From contig NW_019091705.1 in NCBI RefSeq assembly GCF_001949145.1, positions 145,678 through 188,758 on the forward strand: 43,081 nt of DNA. Direction: 5' to 3'. The stretch's first letter is position 1, and every line of letters starts with the position of its first letter. This stretch comes from Acanthaster planci. Lineage: Eukaryota; Echinodermata; Asteroidea; Valvatida; Acanthasteridae. Shown here piece by piece: positions 42,645 to 43,081 of the stretch. The notes beneath the pieces were generated by a model that was given only the letters and a program-made list of their open reading frames with translations, ran no database searches and had not been told where the DNA came from. The position numbers and the translations under genes are program-made.

Positions 42645-43081
42645 GTAATGGCAATGTTCGTCAGCTAATCAATGTGGACGAAGACCATCAAAATGATGTG
42701 GATGAAGACCGGAAAAGCGATGTGGATGAAGACCGGCAAAGCAATGTGGATGAAGACCGGCAAAGCAGTGGGGACACAGACCAGCAAAGCAGTGGGGACA
42801 CAGACCAGCAAAGCAGTGGGGACACAGACCAGCAAAGCAGTGGGGACAGAGTCCAGAAAAGCAGTGGGAACAGAGTCCAGAAAAGCAGTGGGGATACAGA
42901 CCAGCAAAGTAGTGGGGATACAAAGCATGATGACCAGCAAAGCAGTGGGGACACAGACCAGCAAAGCAATGGGGAAACAGACCAGCAAAGCAGTGGGGAT
43001 AAGACCAGCAAAGCAGTGGGGACAGTGACCAGCAAAGCAGTGGGGACACAGACCAGCAAAGCAGTGGGGACACAGACCAGC
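42645..43081 (+). repeat. 24-bp minisatellite, possibly within a coding exon
   Basis: Units of 24 bp run to the window edge. The first group encodes VDEDRQSN-like octads and the second SSGDTDQQ-like octads. One unit has a 9-bp in-frame insertion (TKHDDQQ near 42920). From an acceptor-like CATACAG at 42644 the frame NGNVRQLINVDED is open through about 15 units, acidic and polar. Near 43000 a unit lacks one base (GGGGATAAGACC), and the frame changes to KTSKAVGT-type octads, also open to the edge. Opposite-strand open frames over the array are shadows. Whether it is translated is unknown. Confidence 0.75.

Noticed and set aside
42665-43073. Long Cys/Leu/Pro-rich minus-strand frames over the window end
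   Set aside because: They only restate the 24-bp minisatellite read on the other strand; the period is divisible by three, so several frames stay open.

Overview
This is eukaryotic genomic DNA. It has split coding exons with GT-AG introns, AATAAA polyadenylation signals, no bacterial-style operons, and a very high load of interspersed repeats. The repertoire is Ty3/gypsy, a DIRS-type tyrosine-recombinase retroelement, jockey-like non-LTR elements, TTAA-flanked MITEs, a Polinton-like remnant and a tRNA-derived SINE. Together with AT-rich DNA in which TACATGTA recurs, this suggests a marine invertebrate (amphioxus, hemichordate, echinoderm or lophotrochozoan type). The species cannot be fixed from the sequence. 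Two assembly gaps are present: 73 N at 22331-22403 and a single N at 29720.

Layout. (1) 1-5283: a largely intact Ty3/gypsy retrotransposon on the + strand, entered inside gag. The gag and pol frames overlap, and gag ends at a GTTAAAC heptamer followed at once by a stop codon and a well-formed H-type pseudoknot, which is a complete -1 frameshift signal. (2) 7495-32836: the 3' part of a host gene on the + strand that no single long ORF reveals. Four short exons (7495-7688, 19712-19855, 24634-24712, 32685-32836) join in perfect phase, end in a stop codon and are followed by AATAAA. The joined product looks like the C-terminal two thirds of a PUL (Armadillo-like, p97/Cdc48-binding) domain.

(3) The three introns hold most of the repeats. 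Intron 1 contains a DIRS-type retroelement of about 9.2 kb with inverted terminal repeats and the diagnostic internal complementary region, decayed RNase H and tyrosine recombinase, and a 36-bp hairpin. Intron 2 contains a decayed jockey-like LINE split by a MITE. Intron 3 contains a second LINE fragment, more MITE copies, a solo LTR, a large fold-back element with mirror-image tandem arrays, and a satellite of about 143 bp.

(4) 33-43 kb: a tRNA-derived SINE fragment, a probable minus-strand exon (35394-35500), a second decayed gypsy element on the minus strand (35950-38690), degenerate minisatellites, and a remnant of a Polinton/Maverick-like element (40140-41553). The window ends in a 24-bp minisatellite that may lie in a coding exon. 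Apart from the host exons, nearly every recognisable protein here belongs to a mobile element. Only the first gypsy element looks close to intact.
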